Positions 1-6,077 of a stretch of 6,077 nucleotides of DNA are shown piece by piece. The stretch comes from Deltaproteobacteria bacterium (GTDB lineage Bacteria; Desulfobacterota; Desulfobacteria; Desulfobacterales; JAUVGT01), in NCBI GenBank assembly GCA_030593645.1, contig JAUVGT010000303.1:1-6077 (forward strand). Direction: 5' to 3'. The notes beneath the pieces are model-generated. The model saw nothing but the letters and a program-made list of their open reading frames with translations, was not told the DNA's origin and made no database searches. How positions within the stretch are numbered: the first letter of the stretch is position 1; each line of letters begins with the position of its first letter. The translations under genes were made by a program, and so were the position numbers.

Positions 1-135
1 TGCAAATTTCGTAATCATGAAGCGTACTTATCGGACCCGCCCTGTTAAATCTGTCTTTTTATTTAACAGGGGAGTTGAATGATTGCGAAATGCAGCACAA
101 CGCAGAAGTTGGTCCGCCTACGGCGGATTACGAAA
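1..135. repeat. Nested inverted-repeat unit, REP/MITE-like
   Basis: Three inverted repeats are packed into 135 bases. Positions 1-18 pair with 79-94: the reverse complement of 79-94 matches 1-18 with one mismatch and a two-base gap. Between them lies a perfect 11-bp hairpin, CCCTGTTAAAT at 40-50 and ATTTAACAGGG at 61-71, with a 10-base T-rich loop. TTTCGTAATC at 7-16 is also an exact inverted copy of 126-135, which abuts a GC-rich hairpin at 113-127 (TCCGCC-TAC-GGCGGA). No convincing reading frame is present. This architecture is typical of REP-like or miniature mobile elements, and the left end may continue outside the window. The hairpins lack a following T-run on either strand, so I do not call them terminators. 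Identification as a dispersed element is an inference, since only one copy is visible here. Confidence 0.5.
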
Positions 136-294
136 CCGTCACCATTGGAATGTTGAATTGCTGGTAAATGGAGGTACTGAAATTATTGTTTATATAGAAC
201 GCCCATGAACGAATCATTTCGGCCATACGCACCAAATGAGCGAACATACGTTCGCACCGATATAAAATGGTGCTGTGATTCATTAGAACGGGTT
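136..294. other. Non-coding region downstream of the AsmA-like gene
   Basis: No plausible gene is present. It holds short inverted repeats: TCATTT (214-219) with AAATGA (234-239), and GCGAAC (240-245) with GTTCGC (250-255). These lie downstream of the minus-strand operon and could form RNA stems in its 3' untranslated region. None is followed by a T-run in the minus-strand direction, so an intrinsic terminator is not supported. Confidence 0.4.
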
Positions 295-298
295 CTAA
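283..298 (-). other. Perfect hairpin overlapping the stop codon of the AsmA-like gene
   Basis: TTAGAAC (283-289) and GTTCTAA (292-298) form a 7-bp perfect inverted repeat with a 2-base centre. The minus-strand stop codon TAG at 297-295 lies inside one arm. It could protect the 3' end of the transcript or be part of a Rho-dependent end. There is no U-tract after it, so it is not a standard intrinsic terminator. Confidence 0.3.
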
Positions 299-2076
299 AA
301 GGGCAGCTTTGCACCCTTAAACAAATCACTCTTTAATAAATTGTTCCCCAGGTTCAAGCGATTGGTCAGTTCATCACCCACAGGACCCAGTGCGTTAAAA
401 CTCTGATTGGCTTCTCCCATGGAGCCGCCCACTTTGCCCATCACCTCTTTTTCAAGACGGGCCGTAAATTTCCGGGCTTCCTTTTTGATCAGATTCCCCA
501 CGGCGGATTTTAGAATTTTATCGAGATCCGATTTGATATCAATATGATAATCCTCAATGGTGCCGTCGGCCCGCACTCTTACAGAAAATTTTCTGATTCC
601 GGACAATGCCGAACTCATGGCCTTGGCGAGAGTGCTGGAATTTTCACCGGCAATGGGAGCCATCTTGACCGTAGCGAGTACTGAATTCAAACGAGCCGAC
701 AGCTTCGAGCCCGAAAGGGTGAAAGTCATATCCAGATCGGTTCTTGCCTCATCGATAGTCAGCGGAAACGTTTTGCTTTCGGACAGCACCAGGTTTCTCA
801 GCTGATAGGCTTTTATCTTCATGTCCATGGTATATTTCGGATTTTCCGGACGAATATGGTTCATCTCTCCCATGGCATTAAACGCCTTCAACCCTTTCAT
901 ATTCTTACCTGAAAACTTAAGTGTTATGGGTTTTCCGATTACATGCTGCTCCGTGCTGATATTCTCAATGACACCGGTAAGCTCACCGGCTTCCAGAATC
1001 ACGTTGGCACGGGTCAGCCGGATGAGAAAATCCGGTAAAGGATGATGCTCCGCGAATTTCACATTAATCCCTTTTCCACGAATGGGTTCAACCAGTTCCG
1101 GCTCGTCCTTCTTCCCGGCAGGCTGCCTGATATATGGTTTAACCCGGGCATACCAGTAATATCCTTTTTTCCACCAGCCGCAAAACTTAGGACCGAGCAG
1201 CATTTGGCCCATTCTGGACAGCCCTTTTGGAGACAGGGCATATTTATCCGCCAGCCGCCTGATTTCCTGCTGGGGAGCCTCCTTAACCTGGGATAAACGG
1301 TTTTTATACGTGCTCATCATTTTATTGTATGAGGCCACTTCTTGATTCAGCCGGTTGATATCCGTTTCGATATCTTTCTTAAGATCCAGCACCTCGGCTG
1401 CACCGGACAGGAATCCACCGATGGACGATTTACTGTTCTGCAGTTTTTCTATCCTTTTTTTATATCGGGCAAAGGTTTTTTTATTTGGAAGTTTATTTAA
1501 AGATTCCTCAAGCTGCTTTTTTTCGGTGTCCATTTTATTTTTGAACTGCTGGATGATTTTCAGCGAGCCCAGGTTATCCAATTCCAATACGTTTTTTATA
1601 TCCGGTGTCTCCAGGGACGGCAGTTCCAGAGATACACAGCCGGCCTTTTCGACTGATTTCCTGAATTTTTCTAAATCGACTTTCTTTTCCTTATCGTCCC
1701 TGCCCCGTTTTTTGATTGCCCCGGAGGATTTTCTGGGGGTGTTCAAACGCAAACCATCCATGACGATTTGATCCACAATCACCTTTTTTCGAAGCAGCGC
1801 ATGGCTGTCCATGGTAAAACCCATCTTTGCGATCTCCACGGCATTGGTCATGGGTTCATCCGGGTTGGTCACCTGAAGCCGATAAATGTTAATCCCGGCC
1901 GGAAACAGCGATACGTCCGTTTTATCGATTTCCACACGGGCACCCACAGCCTTGGTGGCTGCCGATTCAATGCCCCATTCCACGATAATGTCAAGAAATG
2001 CAAACCAGAACAGTGCCAATAAACCCATAATACAGACAAACGGAATAATACCCTGCCAGCGAATCCACTTTTTCAT
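295..2076 (-). CDS. AsmA-like membrane-anchored coiled-coil protein, TIGR03545-like
   Basis: Predicted 593-residue protein of unknown function. Residues 1-8 are basic, and about 10-32 form one hydrophobic membrane anchor, so most of the chain should face the periplasm. Residues 33-112 read like an AsmA N-terminal segment (VEIDKTDVSLFP, LLRKKVIVDQIVMDGLRLNT). A Lys/Arg-rich linker (113-145) follows, then a charged predicted coiled coil (about 170-270), a beta-rich part (about 335-515) and amphipathic helices with Gly-rich turns to the end. Length and gene partner fit TIGR03545, an uncharacterised family that usually lies beside TIGR03546. I chose ATG at 2076 because GGAGG lies six bases upstream and the codon overlaps the partner gene's stop (ATGA). 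A TTG at 2091 would add five residues but sits at the ribosome binding site. A role in envelope lipid handling is inferred only from the AsmA resemblance. Confidence 0.8.
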   Translation of the reverse strand: MKKWIRWQGIIPFVCIMGLLALFWFAFLDIIVEWGIESAATKAVGARVEIDKTDVSLFPAGINIYRLQVTNPDEPMTNAVEIAKMGFTMDSHALLRKKVIVDQIVMDGLRLNTPRKSSGAIKKRGRDDKEKKVDLEKFRKSVEKAGCVSLELPSLETPDIKNVLELDNLGSLKIIQQFKNKMDTEKKQLEESLNKLPNKKTFARYKKRIEKLQNSKSSIGGFLSGAAEVLDLKKDIETDINRLNQEVASYNKMMSTYKNRLSQVKEAPQQEIRRLADKYALSPKGLSRMGQMLLGPKFCGWWKKGYYWYARVKPYIRQPAGKKDEPELVEPIRGKGINVKFAEHHPLPDFLIRLTRANVILEAGELTGVIENISTEQHVIGKPITLKFSGKNMKGLKAFNAMGEMNHIRPENPKYTMDMKIKAYQLRNLVLSESKTFPLTIDEARTDLDMTFTLSGSKLSARLNSVLATVKMAPIAGENSSTLAKAMSSALSGIRKFSVRVRADGTIEDYHIDIKSDLDKILKSAVGNLIKKEARKFTARLEKEVMGKVGGSMGEANQSFNALGPVGDELTNRLNLGNNLLKSDLFKGAKLPF

Positions 2077-2594
2077 GATCGACCTCCCCAACCGGACACG
2101 GTTTGATATGCCTGAAAAAATTTGCTTGCCCTAAGCACCTGAACCACCCGTGTTTTTTCAACCCATGTCAGAATGTGAGTCCGGTATTTTCGTATGGCAA
2201 GGTTCAGTATCAGCAGCACCGGCACAAAAAGCAGGAATGAAACCAGGAGGCTACCCATGGTAATGGAATTGTTAATTCCATCCAGACGAAACCAGATGTT
2301 ATTGTAAAGCGCTGTCCAGAACGATCTTAAAAAATCCGCTGTGAGAACAGACAGCCCGATGGCGTGGAATAATGGATCCATCAAATAAGCAATGCCGGAT
2401 AATACCCCCCATGCAATAATAAAGGTGGAAAGGTTTACCCGGATCACAAGTGCAAGGAAGAGCACAAAGGCATTGTGTAAACTCCAGAGCGGAGTGAACC
2501 CGATGATCATGGCAAGGCATACAGCCAGGCTGATCTGGGCGGGTTCGGTTTCTGAATTTAACACCTTTATCAATTTAGCAATTATTTGAATCAT
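2073..2594 (-). CDS. Small polytopic membrane protein, TIGR03546-like
   Basis: Predicted 173-residue integral membrane protein of unknown function. The N-terminal stretch (IAKLIKVLNSETEPAQIS, residues 5-22, then FTPLWSLHN, 33-41) is what I recall as the hallmark of TIGR03546, related in feel to DUF2062 membrane proteins. Hydrophobic segments lie at about 20-36, 40-54, 56-72 and 112-135. The C-terminal 35 residues are basic and probably cytoplasmic. The start ATG at 2594-2592 has GAGG six bases upstream. It is the first gene of a two-gene operon: its TGA stop overlaps the ATG of the downstream AsmA-like gene as ATGA, which suggests coupled translation and near-equal output. The families are known to co-occur, so a common membrane complex is a reasonable inference. 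No catalytic motif is visible. Confidence 0.8.
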   Translation of the reverse strand: MIQIIAKLIKVLNSETEPAQISLAVCLAMIIGFTPLWSLHNAFVLFLALVIRVNLSTFIIAWGVLSGIAYLMDPLFHAIGLSVLTADFLRSFWTALYNNIWFRLDGINNSITMGSLLVSFLLFVPVLLILNLAIRKYRTHILTWVEKTRVVQVLRASKFFQAYQTVSGWGGRS

Positions 2595-2706
2595 TGTTCA
2601 CCTCATGGGGTATTGTGTGACCTGTCTTGTTATTCACGGATTTATGGGTTCTGTATTTTCAGTGGAACCATCCGGGTCAAAAACTTGGATGGATATAATA
2701 AGAATA

Positions 2707-2725
2707 TATCAATTATATATTGATA
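2707..2725. promoter_or_regulatory. AT-rich palindrome, possible operator
   Basis: TATCAAT (2707-2713) and ATTGATA (2719-2725) form a perfect 7-bp inverted repeat around the 5-base centre TATAT. The size and symmetry suit a dimeric helix-turn-helix regulator, and it lies between divergent genes. In such an AT-rich stretch a chance palindrome is quite possible, and no regulator gene is in the window. Confidence 0.3.
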
Positions 2726-2802
2726 ATAAAAGAAAAAAAGTGACAGGCAAAAGATGATAGTGTATTTAATGAAGATAATGCTATGAAATCGGCAGCTATG
2801 TT

Positions 2803-2831
2803 CTGGAATATAATTCTCGGCCTCATATAAT
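2803..2831 (+). promoter_or_regulatory. Candidate promoter for the OmpA-domain gene
   Basis: A perfect TATAAT (2826-2831) has a weak -35-like CTGGAA (2803-2808) at 17-bp spacing. Transcription would start near 2838, giving an untranslated leader of about 68 bases. A second TATAAT at 2809-2814 and a third at 2694-2699 lack recognisable -35 boxes, so the choice among them is uncertain. Confidence 0.25.
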
Positions 2832-2905
2832 CAATGAGTAGTTTGAAGATACAAAATCATCTGGCCTGTAGAATTGGTTTCCACTAAAACAATAAGGAGA
2901 TAATT

Positions 2906-4180
2906 ATGCGTAAACCGTTAATAATGATAATGACTGTATTGTTATTCGGTCTTTCTTCCGGAATCACCTGGGCGGCAAAACCTGATGTGAAGGATAGCAA
3001 AGATCACCCGATTGTTTCCAGAATTCCTAATTTCTACATCTCAACGTATAAGGAGTTCGAATTTGATCAATACGCGTTCCAATTAAAACAGGGAAAGAAG
3101 AAAGTAGAGGGCCGCACATATTTGATCACATATAAACATCAAAAAGGCGCGGTGCCCATGTCGAGCATCCAAAAGGTACAAAATTATACAAACGCGATAA
3201 AAAAAATCGGGGGCGAAGTTCTTTATGAATCGAAAAGCAATGCCACAATGGTAGTAAACGTGGATAAGAGTGAAATCTGGCTGCACATATCAACCCCCTA
3301 TGGCCCAAGAGCTTATCACTTAACCATAGTAGAAAAAAGTCTGATGCGTCAGGATGTAGTTGCTAAAGCTTTAACAACCATGCCGTCTGGAAAAAAAGTT
3401 GTAATAAAAAACAAAAAAAAAGACGCGGCCGGCAGTAAAGATCACCCGCTTGTTTCCAGGATACCTAATTTCTACATCTCCACCTATAAAGATATCGAAT
3501 TTGGTCCGCACGAATTTCAATTGAAAAAAGGAAAAAAGAAGGTAGAAGGCCGTAAATATGAGATCATATATAGACAGCAGAAAGGCGCGCCGCTGATGTC
3601 GAGCATACAAAAAGTACGCAATTATACAAATGCGATTAAAAAAATCGGGGGTGAAGTTTTTCATGAAACCAACAGCATGGCCACAATGAAAATTATTGCG
3701 GATAACCGTGAAATCTGGCTCCAAATCTCAAACCCCTATGGTGAACGGGCATATTATTTGGTTATTGTTGAAAAACAATCTATGAAACAGGAAGTAATAG
3801 CCGATGCTGAAGCCATGTTAAAAGACATAAACCAGACAGGGCATGTGGCTGTTTATGGAATACATTTTGATACTGGAAAATCCACGATCAAACCATCTTC
3901 CGCACCGGCCTTCAAAGAAATTACACGCCTGTTGAATTTAGATCCCAAACTCAATATCTATGTGATCGGTCATACAGACATGGTCGGGATCTTAAGTTCC
4001 AATATGCGATTGGCTGAATCCCGTGCCGGTGCCGTTGTAAATGAACTGATAAAAAAATATAAAATCAATCCAAGCCGCTTAACACCCAAAGGTGTCGGAC
4101 CGCTCTGCCCTGTGGCCTCGAATAAAAGCAAAGAGGGAAAAGCAAAAAACCGTCGTGTGGAACTGGTTGAGAAAATATAG
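2906..4180 (+). CDS. Secreted OmpA-domain protein with two tandem DUF4892-like domains
   Basis: Predicted 424-residue envelope protein. Residues 1-24 form a signal peptide (basic start, hydrophobic core, cleavage near TWAA). There is no lipobox cysteine, so it is probably not a lipoprotein. Two copies of one domain follow, residues 31-155 and 177-301, about 70% identical by hand count. Both start SKDHP[IL]VSRIPNFYIST and contain SSIQKV.NYTNAIKKIGGEV, which resembles the DUF4892 domain often found before OmpA domains. The linker (156-176) is Lys-rich. Residues 313-424 are an OmpA C-terminal domain with GHTD (355-358), SRA (372-374) and NRRVE (415-419); D358 and R373 are the expected peptidoglycan-binding residues. 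It should tether to the cell wall from the periplasm or outer membrane. AAGGAG (2894-2899) lies six bases before the ATG. The next gene starts eight bases after its stop with no terminator between. Confidence 0.88.
   Translation: MRKPLIMIMTVLLFGLSSGITWAAKPDVKDSKDHPIVSRIPNFYISTYKEFEFDQYAFQLKQGKKKVEGRTYLITYKHQKGAVPMSSIQKVQNYTNAIKKIGGEVLYESKSNATMVVNVDKSEIWLHISTPYGPRAYHLTIVEKSLMRQDVVAKALTTMPSGKKVVIKNKKKDAAGSKDHPLVSRIPNFYISTYKDIEFGPHEFQLKKGKKKVEGRKYEIIYRQQKGAPLMSSIQKVRNYTNAIKKIGGEVFHETNSMATMKIIADNREIWLQISNPYGERAYYLVIVEKQSMKQEVIADAEAMLKDINQTGHVAVYGIHFDTGKSTIKPSSAPAFKEITRLLNLDPKLNIYVIGHTDMVGILSSNMRLAESRAGAVVNELIKKYKINPSRLTPKGVGPLCPVASNKSKEGKAKNRRVELVEKI
2996..3808 (+). repeat. Tandem in-frame domain duplication within the OmpA-domain gene
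   Basis: Positions 2996-3370 and 3434-3808 encode the two related domains, with a period of 438 bp (146 codons). DNA identity is still obvious in blocks, for example around the NYTNAIKKIGGEV codons, but many synonymous and non-synonymous changes separate the copies. The duplication is therefore neither brand new nor ancient. It is absent from the usual single-copy DUF4892-OmpA layout as I know it. Confidence 0.85.
3413..3421 (+). repeat. A9 homopolymer in the inter-domain linker
   Basis: Nine consecutive A bases encode Lys170-172 between the duplicated domains. A run of seven A bases lies just upstream at 3391-3397. Runs of this length can cause replication or transcriptional slippage. A one-base slip would stop the protein after domain one and remove the OmpA anchor. 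Whether this happens is unknown; a Lys-rich linker in an AT-rich gene could produce the run by chance. Confidence 0.6.
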
Positions 4181-4183
4181 GAG
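4179..4183 (+). promoter_or_regulatory. Ribosome binding site overlapping the upstream stop codon
   Basis: AGGAG overlaps the last two bases of the OmpA-domain gene's TAG stop (4178-4180) and lies five bases before the dehydrogenase ATG at 4189. Ribosomes ending the first gene are well placed to start the second. An ATG at 4184 is out of frame and too close to this site, so 4189 is preferred. Confidence 0.75.
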
Positions 4184-4188
4184 ATGAA

Positions 4189-5025
4189 ATGCATACAGAT
4201 CTTAAAGACAAAGTTGTTTTAATCACGGGAGCCGGGAAAAAATCCGGCATCGGTTGTGCCATGGCCAAAAAATTTGCGGAACTCGGCAGTCATATCATTA
4301 TTGCCGATTACGGTAATGCCAAAAATTTTAATGCGGATATGGAAACCGGAACCATGGATGAAATGAAATCGATCGCAAAAGAATTTGGTGATCAATACCA
4401 TGTAAAAACCCTGGCAGTGAATGTGGATGTCACCAGCAGCGATACCATTGGAAAAATGATGACCCGCGTGCGCGACAACTTTGAACGAATTGATATTCTC
4501 TGCAACAACGCGGGAGCCACCTTTGGCGTACCCAACGGTATTCATACCTATGACGAAACAGCCTGGATGAAAACCTTTGACGTGAACCTGCATGGGGTTT
4601 TCAGGGTTTCAAAAGCCGTGGTCCCGATGATGGAGGAAAATGGCGGGAGCATTATCAATACCGCATCACGGGCTGGAAAGGTTCCCGCGTTGTTTAACGG
4701 AGCCTACGCGGTGTCCAAAGCCGGGGTAATTATGCTGACCAAGGTGATGGCAAAGGAACTGGCAGGTTTAAATATCCGCGTCAATGCCATATGCCCCGGA
4801 CAGATTATGACCAGTCTTGAAAAATGGCGATTTGAGCTTGAAGCCAAATTTTTAGGCACCAGTGTTGAAGAGCAGGAAAAGAAAATGTGTGAATCCATTC
4901 CCATGGGCCGCATCGGTTCTCCTGATGAAGTGGCAGATATGGCAGCTTTTCTGGCGTCTGATGCGTCTTCATATGTCACCGGCCAGGCCATCAATATCTG
5001 CGGCGGTCAATTAATGGAATTATAA
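4189..5025 (+). CDS. Classical SDR-family NAD(P)-dependent oxidoreductase
   Basis: Predicted 278-residue cytoplasmic short-chain dehydrogenase/reductase, a full-length classical SDR. The Rossmann cofactor loop is TGAGKKSGIG (13-22), two residues longer than the usual TGxxxGxG. D40 ends the second beta strand, which in this family favours NAD(H) over NADP(H). NNAG lies at 106-109. The catalytic set is N133, S160, Y173 and K177 (YAVSK), with the normal Ser-Tyr spacing. PG (203-204) and the C-terminal VTGQAINICGG (263-273) are also typical. It should interconvert an alcohol and a ketone or aldehyde; the substrate cannot be read from the sequence. It sits eight bases after the OmpA-domain gene and 21 before a ThDP lyase-like gene, so its substrate may be the partner or product of that enzyme. 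A 3-oxoacyl-ACP reductase (FabG) role is less likely because no other fatty-acid gene is nearby. Confidence 0.92.
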   Translation: MHTDLKDKVVLITGAGKKSGIGCAMAKKFAELGSHIIIADYGNAKNFNADMETGTMDEMKSIAKEFGDQYHVKTLAVNVDVTSSDTIGKMMTRVRDNFERIDILCNNAGATFGVPNGIHTYDETAWMKTFDVNLHGVFRVSKAVVPMMEENGGSIINTASRAGKVPALFNGAYAVSKAGVIMLTKVMAKELAGLNIRVNAICPGQIMTSLEKWRFELEAKFLGTSVEEQEKKMCESIPMGRIGSPDEVADMAAFLASDASSYVTGQAINICGGQLMEL

Positions 5026-5046
5026 AGGAAGAATAAAGGAGATAGC

Positions 5047-6077
5047 ATGGAAACCATAACAGGAGCTGAACTTGCAGCGCAGGCACTGATTGACCGACAG
5101 ATTCCCTATGTTTTTTCGCTGAGCGGCGGGCACATCACCCCGATTTACCAGTATCTTGAAAATTCAGATGTTAAGATTTTTGATACCCGGCATGAACAAT
5201 CGGCATTGTTTATGGCTGAAGCATGGGGAAAAATGACCCGGACCTGCGGAGTGGCAATGGTTACGGCAGGGCCCGGTTTTACAAATGCCCTGACCGGTGT
5301 GGCCAGCGCGAAATTTTCAAATACGCCGATCGTTTTGATTGCCGGGTGTGTGGGGCTCAATAACAAAGAAAAACTGGACCTTCAGGATATGCCCCAGGAG
5401 GAAGTGATCCGGCCCATGGTGAAAAAAACGCTTGTCTGCCAGAAAGCCGAACGGATCAATGAATACGTGGATCTTGCCTTTCGAACCGCTTTGAGCGGCC
5501 GGCCGGGACCGGTATACCTGGAATTCCCGGTGGATGTCCTTAACACAATTGTTGATCAGGAAGCTGTCAGATATACGCGGACAGAAGTCGTTTCAAATCC
5601 TGCTGATCCCGATAAAGCCCTGGCCTTGATGGAAATGATGCGAAAAGCTAAAAACCCTGTGGTGATCGCAGGGAGCGGGGCCTGGCAGTCCAAATCTGAA
5701 GAAGAGCTTAAAACATTTATTGAAAGCACCGGCATGCCATTATTTACTTCCCTGTCCGGAAGAGGGATTTTATCTGACAATCATCCGTTATGTTTCGAGG
5801 GTGCAATTGCCATTCGCCCGGGCGCCGGGTTTGCCGCCTATATTGAAACCGATCTTATCATCGTACTGGGAACCCGCATATCTTTGTATTATCTGTTTGG
5901 AGATATTTTTAATCCGGCCGCAAAAATCGCCCAGGTGGATATTTCACCTGAAGAGATCGGACGGAACCGCACGGTTGATCTCCCGATTGTCAGTGATATC
6001 AAGGGATTTTTAAAAGCCTGCAATGCAGTTGTCCGGGAAAAAAGTATCGGCAAAGAATTAAAAGACCGATTTGCGCC
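5047..6077 (+). CDS. ThDP-dependent lyase/carboligase, benzaldehyde lyase/HACL2-like (3' end missing)
   Basis: The frame stays open from ATG 5047 to the window edge: 343 complete codons and no stop. Families of this type run to about 550-600 residues, so the C-terminal ThDP-binding domain (GDG...N motif) is outside. The N-terminal Pyr domain carries E50 in DTRHEQ (46-51), the glutamate that activates the cofactor, and TAGPGFTN (73-80). SGGHITPIY (26-34) puts a histidine at 29, and Q113 lies in DLQDMPQ. As I recall, benzaldehyde lyase has H29, E50 and Q113 at the same numbers, and human ILVBL/HACL2 has a similar GGHISP. GRPGPVYLEFPVDVL (151-165) leads into the central domain (about 190-330). 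A lyase or carboligase acting on 2-hydroxy ketones or 2-hydroxyacyl-CoA is therefore more likely than a true acetolactate synthase, but this is inference. GGAG (5038-5041) precedes the start by five bases. Confidence 0.85.
   Translation, partial: METITGAELAAQALIDRQIPYVFSLSGGHITPIYQYLENSDVKIFDTRHEQSALFMAEAWGKMTRTCGVAMVTAGPGFTNALTGVASAKFSNTPIVLIAGCVGLNNKEKLDLQDMPQEEVIRPMVKKTLVCQKAERINEYVDLAFRTALSGRPGPVYLEFPVDVLNTIVDQEAVRYTRTEVVSNPADPDKALALMEMMRKAKNPVVIAGSGAWQSKSEEELKTFIESTGMPLFTSLSGRGILSDNHPLCFEGAIAIRPGAGFAAYIETDLIIVLGTRISLYYLFGDIFNPAAKIAQVDISPEEIGRNRTVDLPIVSDIKGFLKACNAVVREKSIGKELKDRFA

Larger units (their letters stand above)
2595..2905. promoter_or_regulatory. AT-rich divergent intergenic region
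   Basis: This 311-bp stretch separates the minus-strand membrane-protein operon from the plus-strand OmpA-domain gene, so promoters for both should lie here. The middle (about 2690-2780) is strongly AT-rich. It contains a palindrome at 2707-2725 and TATAAT boxes at 2694-2699, 2809-2814 and 2826-2831. For the minus strand, TTGACC (2680-2675) is a possible -35 box, but the matching -10 is poor. No small gene with a ribosome binding site was recognised. Confidence 0.5.

Noticed and set aside
40..71. Hairpin as an intrinsic terminator
   Set aside because: No T-run follows the stem on either strand; the T-tract is in the loop, and the stem belongs to a larger nested repeat.
557..2022. Several plus-strand open frames of 74-138 codons
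   Set aside because: They lie opposite the AsmA-like gene, lack family resemblance, and show its reversed composition.
2077..2091. TTG start at 2091 extending the AsmA-like protein by five residues
   Set aside because: The TTG overlaps the GGAGG ribosome binding site that serves the ATG at 2076, and the ATGA overlap at 2076-2073 is a classic coupled start.
2862..2877. Sigma-54-like promoter (TGGC...TTGG) before the OmpA-domain gene
   Set aside because: The spacing between the two elements is one base too long, and the -12 GC is replaced by GG.
2906..2980. Lipoprotein signal for the OmpA-domain protein
   Set aside because: No cysteine follows the hydrophobic core; the only clear site is a type I cleavage near TWAA.
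3083..3724. Minus-strand open frames of 67-117 codons inside the OmpA-domain gene
   Set aside because: Their similar sequences arise from the tandem domain duplication read backwards; no ribosome binding sites or recognised domains.
5720..6013. Plus-strand 97-codon open frame at the right end
   Set aside because: It overlaps the ThDP enzyme frame, which shows clear family motifs throughout this stretch.

Overview
The window looks like a piece of chromosome from a Gram-negative bacterium. A predicted outer-membrane/periplasmic OmpA-domain protein and an AsmA-like inner-membrane pair support this. Moderate GC, strong GGAG-type ribosome binding sites and the mix of families suggest a deltaproteobacterium (Desulfobacterota, possibly Desulfobacterales). 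That placement is an inference, because no rRNA or other marker gene is present.

Layout: positions 1-294 are non-coding and full of nested inverted repeats, probably a dispersed REP/MITE-like element. Positions 295-2594 carry a two-gene minus-strand operon. The upstream gene (2073-2594) is a small membrane protein resembling family TIGR03546. The downstream gene (295-2076) is a membrane-anchored, AsmA-like, coiled-coil protein resembling TIGR03545. The two are joined by an ATGA stop/start overlap. Both families are uncharacterised. Positions 2595-2905 are an AT-rich divergent intergenic region with a short palindrome and several TATAAT boxes.

Positions 2906-6077 form a plus-strand gene cluster with 8- and 21-bp gaps. 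It comprises a secreted protein with two tandem copies of a DUF4892-like domain plus an OmpA peptidoglycan-binding domain (2906-4180), a classical SDR dehydrogenase (4189-5025), and a thiamine-diphosphate enzyme cut off by the window end (5047-6077). The ThDP enzyme has an N-terminus that lines up, as far as I remember those sequences, with benzaldehyde lyase and human ILVBL/HACL2, including a conserved His-Glu-Gln set. It was easy to miss because it has no stop codon inside the window.

The likely joint role of the last two genes is C-C bond cleavage or formation on a 2-hydroxy carbonyl compound, with NAD-dependent oxidation or reduction of an alcohol or ketone. Why they sit directly behind a cell-envelope gene is not explained. 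The most interesting points are that cluster, the internal domain duplication with its A9 tract, the His-containing ThDP enzyme, and the uncharacterised AsmA-like pair. I see no CRISPR array, tRNA, rRNA, transposase or phage gene.
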